From contig NHZP01000069.1 in NCBI GenBank assembly GCA_003313425.1, positions 1-64,000 of the forward strand: DNA of 64,000 nucleotides, given 5' to 3'. The translations under genes and the position numbers were made by a program. The notes beneath the pieces were generated by a model. The model saw only the letters and a list, made by a program, of their open reading frames with translations, was not told the DNA's origin and did no database searches. Numbering within the stretch: position 1 is the stretch's first letter; every line of letters begins with the position of its first letter. Origin of the DNA: Pseudopyrenochaeta lycopersici (Eukaryota; Ascomycota; Dothideomycetes; Pleosporales; Pseudopyrenochaetaceae). Below are positions 58,209 to 64,000 of the stretch, piece by piece.

Positions 58209-58816
58209 AGTTGTAGATATGGGGATTTGGAGGTTGAAGATGATAACGAGTTCCGACTCCGAAACGGCGGAACCACAGGCATATCTAAACTCGCAGATGT
58301 ATTCTGACCAATGTGTCGAGGTGCTGCATTGCGTGAAGGGTGGTGTTCATTCAGAGACACGAAGATATGTGACGATGCGGCAAAGCAAGCATGGCCAAGC
58401 TGGGCCTTCCCTGTGATCTGTCGCCATGTCTCGGAGGCGGGATTTCACCGCAGCGATGGTACTGGACAGACAGCCGGTGGTGAACCTGACTATCCACTGC
58501 TGCGAGCTTGGCGCATTTCTTTTTGAGATGTGCCCCGGCCTTTGCTCAGACGGTCCCTCCACACGAGCCGTGCCGGCTTCCATCCGCGCACGGGCGCTTT
58601 CCCCACGGGTGATATCCGGTCCAGTCAAAATGTGCTCGTGAGTCAACCCCTGCTGCATGATGCATGTGCAATAATTGTCCTTCCCGCACTTCAACATTAA
58701 CATGACTTTTCTCCGCACCCTCTTAATGGATACCAGTCGCTTGGGTTTTGTTCTCGTTTAGCCCCAAGGGAAAAACCAAAATCTTCCATTTTGTCTCATC
58801 CGTCTGGAGGAGAGCA
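58209..58816. promoter_or_regulatory. Shared divergent intergenic region (SAT4-like gene / APC permease)
   Basis: 608 bp between the ATG of the minus-strand membrane protein (58208) and the ATG of the plus-strand permease (58817). A CCAAT pentamer (about 58308) and a TGATAA GATA-type site (about 58239) are visible, but neither is enriched, so their use is unproven. Open frames on both strands here are treated as chance. Confidence 0.5.
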
Positions 58817-60677
58817 ATGTCCAATCAACCTCTGAGCGAAGCCAAATCATCTTTGGCCGACCACACCTATGGCGAGAATGAAATCTCCGACAGCGATCTA
58901 GCGGTCTCTGCAAAAGGCGGCACAGCGCAAGATAGTAGCGACATGCATCGCATGGGAAAGCTGCAGCAACTGAGGGTATGCGTCTCTCACTCCCTGAAAC
59001 TATTCAGTCCGACTAATCTGTTTCGCCAGCGCAATTTCCGTCTTCATTCCATTTTTGGTTATGCTGTTGTTATGGGATGCACTTGGGAATATGCACTCGT
59101 GTAAGACACTTCACCTCATTCTGCTACTAGTCGAGTGACTGATCTACTCCTTTAGCATCATTTCCCTCTCCTTAATGAATGGAGGAACCGCTGGTGGTAT
59201 ATGGATGTTCCTTATTACCTGTGTTGGCATGTTCTTCGTCGTTCTCTCCTTAGCTGAGATGGCCTCAATGTGAGACTTTACCGGTGCGAGTAGAGGTTAG
59301 CACGAAAACTGATCGAACCAGGGCGCCCACGGCAGGAGGCCAATACCACTGGGTTTCTGAATTTGCGCCGCCGAACCAGCAGAAATTTTTAAGCTATATC
59401 ACTGGTCCGTAAGCTCTCGCACATAACGATACTAAAGAAAGTGACGACTGATTTGTTGTAGGATGGTTTTCAGTCATCGGTTGGCAGGCAGCCATGGCAA
59501 GTACGGCTTATGCTGTCGCCCTTCAACTTCAGGGATTAGTGGCGTTGAATGTGCCTGACTACACCATTACAGGCTGGCATAGTACGCTTCTCTGTATCGC
59601 CACAGCACTGTTTGCAATCCTTTGGAATACTATTCTCGTCCGAACACTTCCACTGATGGAAGGCATCGTCATGATCCTACATGTTTTCGGATTTATAAGC
59701 TTCGTTGTTGTGCTGTGGGTCCTGGGCCCTCGATCAGAGCTACAAGCGGTGTTCACCGAGTTTCAAGACAACGGGGGCTGGGGAAGCATTGGGTTATCAT
59801 GTCTTGTGGGGATGACCGGACCCGTTATCACCTTAATTGGAGCCGACGCGGCATGCCATTTGTCTGAGGAGCTCAAGGATGCATCCTGGGCGCTTCCAAG
59901 GTCCATGATAGCTACAGCTGTTCTCAACTACAGTCTCGGGTTTGTTATGACCATAACCATCATGTCTACGCTTGGAGACGTCGATGAGATCCTCGTCACC
60001 CCAACCGGGCAGCCTTATATCCAAGTCCTTCTCAATGCCACTCAATCCCGGAAAGGAACATCCATCATGGCTGCCGTTGTTGCTACCTTGCTTCTCTTTG
60101 CCGCCGTCAACCTCGCTACTACGGTATCGCGTCAGCTCTTCGCATTTGCGCGAGACCAAGGCCTTCCTGGCTCACGATGGCTTTCATATGTAAGATACAT
60201 ATCTGTCAAATTCCGGACTACGACAAAGACTGATATTTTTAGATTCCGGCTGGTTGGGACATTCCACTCAATGCTGTTACTACCACGCTGATCATTACCG
60301 CGTTGCTCAGTCTCATCATCATCGGCTCATCTATTGCCTTCAACGTCATCATATCAATCGGGCAGGTTGGAACTGTGGGCTCGTATATTCTTGCAATATC
60401 CTGCATCTTCCGAAAACGCCTTGTAGGAGAACCGCTCTTGCCATCTCAATTCAATCTAGGAAGAGCTGGTTTAGCCATCAACGCCATTGCATTGTGTTTT
60501 CTGGTCCTGGCATTTGTCTTTCCTTTCTTCCCGCTGAACAAGAACCCCACTCCCGCCCAGATGAATTGGAACGTTCTTGTTACAGGGTTCACAATGGCGG
60601 TGGCTCTCATTTACTACGCCATCAAAGGACGAAAGACTTATAACGGACCTGTTACATACGTTCGGCGCAGCGAGTAG
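58817..60677 (+). CDS. APC-superfamily permease (choline/GABA/amino-acid type), 6 exons, 529 aa
   Basis: Exons 58817-58975, 59030-59100, 59156-59269, 59322-59404, 59462-60189 and 60243-60677 join in phase to a TAG stop; introns are 52-57 bp. The donor of intron 4 is GTCCGT. The product has a polar cytosolic N-terminus of about 50 aa, then the APC core: IFGYAVVMGCTWEY, SLMNGGTAGGIW (helix 1 substrate site), FVVLSLAEMASMAPTAGGQY, ITGWFSVIGWQA, GADAACHLSEELKDA (an APC signature block) and RQLFAFARDQGLPGSRW, with 12 predicted helices, of usual family length. Relatives import choline, GABA, polyamines or amino acids by H+ symport; the substrate here is not determined. ATG 58817 is preferred; an in-frame TTG at 58748 is not a credible start. 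Confidence 0.92.
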
Positions 60678-63600
60678 AAAAGCATCAAACTTTTAGCCCT
60701 ATAGGCTATATTTGACCTCGTTACGATTAGTTAATGTGTTTATGGATAACGTTTTCCATCGAGTGCGCCAACTATTGAGTTAGCCAAAATCTCTTGGCAC
60801 CCAACATGACTACGCGCAATGTCTCAACCAACTCAGTGAAATCAATCCTAAAATGAAGGCAGGATAGAGCTTCCTTGCTAGGCTATAAAACAAGGCTAAT
60901 TTAAAAGCCTCTGGAGCCGAAAACACGTCCTCGCTGACGTCGAGGCCATTTCGTTGACACTGGACCCGAAGTGTTCTAGCGACACCCTTCCGAAAGACTG
61001 CTTGCACTTCCGCACTTCCGAGCTCGACGGCAGTGGGATGGCGACCTGATCACCGACGAGGGATATAGTTTGCCCTTGGCAAGAATTGGCTTTGAAATAA
61101 GTGTGAGAGGTAAGGGCCCTACAAAAGCATCTCCATCTGGCGGGACGTGGATCAGGTGGTGGAACACGTTATGTCCACCCTTTTGTGGAGATAGACTGTG
61201 TTGGAGAACATGGCCAATCGTTGCCAAAGAGCGCGTTCCTGTTCCATTCTGATCAGACACCAGACCGGCCCTGGGAGGCTCGTCGGCTTACAGCGGTCTT
61301 CTAAAAGGCGAGCCGTCGAGCGTGGGGAAGGACAGTTTATAACTCAACTTTTTCCGCATCGGAATCACGGAAAAGCACGTGAAAAATGTGCATCAGCGAT
61401 TCAATCGGCATAATGACAAGGGGCCGGACGCAGACTTAAACACTGTATTTACCTGACAAAGCGGCTATCGACCGTTGCATCAGTCATCTACTTACCGGCT
61501 TAATGGCGCGTTCCCAGCTCGTTGGCACGAATTTATACACCAACCAAGCAAAACCAGGCCCTTGAACTACTCAAAGGAGGGAGGCCAACCTACTCCTATC
61601 GCCGTATGGAGATCTAGAAGCGTGTCCGTGGTCCGACTCGGAGCTTATAGATACTCGTTGGTGGGTGTATTGTACGCCGCGCTCAAGGAGCTTCTGCTAC
61701 ATTCTATTGCGATCTACCCCAAACACTTCGCAGTCGCTGCTGCTATCATTGGATGGAGACAGGAGATCGAGTCGTTCGAGGATGTCGTGTGTGGAAGGAT
61801 GGCCGCCTTGTGCTTCACAAAGCGGTGGTCCTGGCCAGCCTTGACCGCTCTGTGATCGATTGTAAAGCACTTGTAGACCAGCGACGAGCTGTGCTTGTTC
61901 GAGCAACTCGATATATCTGTGGGATTTCGATTAGCGAGCGCATTAATGAAGAAGTACTTCAAGCTTACCCTTTGGGGTATACTTTGTCTTATGACTTCCT
62001 CTCTCCAAAAAAGAAAATGGCATTGTTTGCTCTACATCGACTGCATGGACTCACGCCATCACACTATCCCACGTTAGAAACATAAACGAAAAGGACTCTA
62101 TGTGGTAAACATGCCTTTGATTTCTTGAGACGGCAGCGGTCGCAAGCTTTGCAAGTCCGCTTTCGGATGGTATGTTGTGACGCCTCCACTGAACGTAACC
62201 TTTGCGAGGGTCATGACGCGAAGGTAAATTGGAACAGAAAGGGGAACAGGCGGAAAGGTAGACTAATTCAAGATGGTTAGGCCGAGCTCAAAAATGTGGT
62301 TACTAATGCTTGTATAGTAGAGGAGAGCATCAAAGTATGCACAAATAAGTGAGTTGGGCTGGAATTCTTCGATCCTAAATACGGGCATGGCTTGTGTCAT
62401 TGTGGCATTATACCTAATCACATCGAAGGATAGGTCTTTAACGTTTAGGAGCAGAAGCACGGTAATGAAAGCGTAATGACGTACGTTGTAGATCACAACT
62501 GAATACTACTAGTATGTACATCACTCAAAACACTTGCTCGTTTCTACTCCGGAGTACGTCGTCCAACGCTGTTTGTTGCTCAAACTATGCAATGTCCGGT
62601 CCCTTCCGCTTCTTGGCCTGACAATCTAGTCGGTCCTGTTTAGCCGGTACAGCAGCCCCTTCCGGTAAAGGTCTGCTGGAGGACTTCTTAATAGCGAGCA
62701 ACCTTTGAAGTCCTCAGAAAAGCCACTATAATCAACAAGCTAACTTAATTGGTATGTACTATTTCTATTATTGTCCTTCTTTCCTCACCTCCTCTTTCTT
62801 TACGTACGCATCGAAGTCGAATCGTGGCGGAAGGCTTATCTGCACTCGTGCCGCGACCGTTTGTTGCAGCTTGGAAAGTTGAGGGCTTGAGGCACATCGT
62901 TGAATTCCTTTTTGACCGTGGCTCAGTATGCAAATGGGATCAACCGAATTCTCTTTGAAAGAACTCGTGCAACCGTCAAATGTCAAAGAAGTGTTGACCC
63001 TAACAGTCTCCATTGCTTCGAATTGCTTCGAATTGCTTAGATGTCGTAGAAAATGTACGCAGTGCCCAGACTCATAGATGACTCAACGTGGAGAAAGTGG
63101 ACGATTTCCCGAGCGTCTTATCGGAGACAGCTGAATATCAGTTAGCCACTTGTACCATGGGAATAATCACAACTTACAAGGGAATTTTCGTTTCTCTTTT
63201 TTTATTTAGCGAGACCACGGACGTCACACAGAGAGGGAGCAAGAACGGCTGGTTTGGGGTGCGCTTTCTCCCACACAAACTCCTGTCTATGCGGTGGTGA
63301 CGTGGAACAGCCCTTCATTAGTGAAGGCTTTCGACCCCCTTCGAGTGACGTATATATTGCGTCATACTTGCACAAAGTCGCAAACATGATCGCCGGTCTC
63401 TTCTACTACTACAAGTATGTACCTACTATTCGGAACCGGCTGGAGACCAGGGACCAATCATCGCTAAATATGCCTTGGCACGAGCCCCACTGGTTAAATT
63501 ATGATATTGGATGATACAGGACTTAGCCTTAAAATATATCTCAGTGCGATTCTGTCCCACTCGTCGTTGGTGTCGTTCTGATAGTAATGACAACACCCCG

Positions 63601-64000
63601 AGGATTAACAGCGTCGGGATCGACCGCTGACGTTTTGGCGATATGTACTTTGGTGGAGCGAGAGGATAAGTTAAAAAATGATGTAATTTGACGCGAGGTT
63701 CTCGCGGATATATCCAAGGGCTGCCATACGGGAGCCTGTAATCTTTGTATCGATTCGTACTAATATTTAAACCCCGCATTGCTGCACACTGTTGGCCAGT
63801 AGATTCGATCCGCTGTTATCGCAGCAAGGTCAGAGAGCCGGTCCTATCAGTTTGCCGTGGCGCATCCTAAGGAGTAAGACACCCTTCGGCTTGCCCAGCT
63901 CGAGATCGCCGGTCCGTGCCCTCGGCGGATTTGCCGAGGCCGATAGGATGAATGAATCCGACTAGCTGCTAACGCTAGACCATGTTGGAAGATGAAGATG
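60678..64000. other. No recognised gene to the end of the window
   Basis: Normal-GC sequence with numerous open frames up to 126 codons on both strands (for example 61475-61855 and 61753-62085 plus, 63426-63779 minus), none with a recognised domain or a convincing intron-exon chain. A short tandem repeat, TTGCTTCGAA about 2.5 times, lies at 63013-63038. A CTCGGC...GCCGAG hairpin lies near 63919-63936. A partial gene running off the right edge cannot be excluded. Confidence 0.4.

Noticed and set aside
58347..58718. Minus-strand 123-codon open frame in the divergent promoter region
   Set aside because: Lies between two well-supported divergent genes, has no domain, and overlaps other chance frames on the plus strand.
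61475..62085. Two overlapping plus-strand frames (126 and 110 codons)
   Set aside because: No recognisable domain, and no splice pair that joins them into a sensible protein; could be chance in GC-balanced DNA.

Overview
This window looks like nuclear DNA of a filamentous ascomycete. The evidence is short introns (about 50-65 bp, GT...AG with CTAAC-like branch sites), fungal-only gene families (SAT4/PTH11-type rhodopsin-domain membrane proteins, a choline/GABA-type APC permease, a GH3-PA14 beta-glucosidase) and extensive repeat-induced point mutation (RIP). RIP shows as loss of CA/TG, excess of TA, and CAA/CAG/TGG codons turned into TAA/TAG. No rRNA, tRNA or CRISPR array was found.

About 1-32.4 kb is an AT-rich retrotransposon graveyard. 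It holds at least two Ty3/gypsy lineages (A with 250-bp LTRs and a chromodomain; B with 231-bp LTRs) and two Ty1/copia families (LTRs about 163-165 bp and 217 bp). The clearest structure is a three-level nest. Copia-3 (15594-32199, 5'-truncated) is split by gypsy A-2 (18448-30522, target duplication ATTAG). The 5' LTR of gypsy A-2 is in turn split by copia-2 (18480-23821, target duplication AGAGG). On the left are gypsy B, gypsy A-1, a reverse-oriented copia-1 and a solo LTR that has escaped RIP. Between these blocks (8.6-15.6 kb) are RIP-damaged host genes, including a small secreted cysteine-containing protein and an AA11-like lytic polysaccharide monooxygenase (LPMO), plus foldback DNA elements.

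About 32.4-51 kb is a transition zone of sparse, mostly broken genes. A two-exon small secreted protein at 33.75 kb looks intact. Ketopantoate-reductase-like, GH3 beta-glucosidase, ATP-dependent DNA-ligase-domain and SAT4-type genes have recognisable protein-level homology but carry many nonsense codons and, in some cases, frame changes.

About 51-64 kb contains a hAT transposase fragment and then the only clearly healthy gene block. It has two intact SAT4/PTH11-like seven-helix genes in convergent orientation (9 exons, 342 aa; 5 exons, 362 aa) and a 6-exon, 529-aa APC permease. The permease is divergent from the second receptor-like gene across about 0.6 kb. A sensor-transporter relation is inference from position only. 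Beyond 60.7 kb I recognise no gene.
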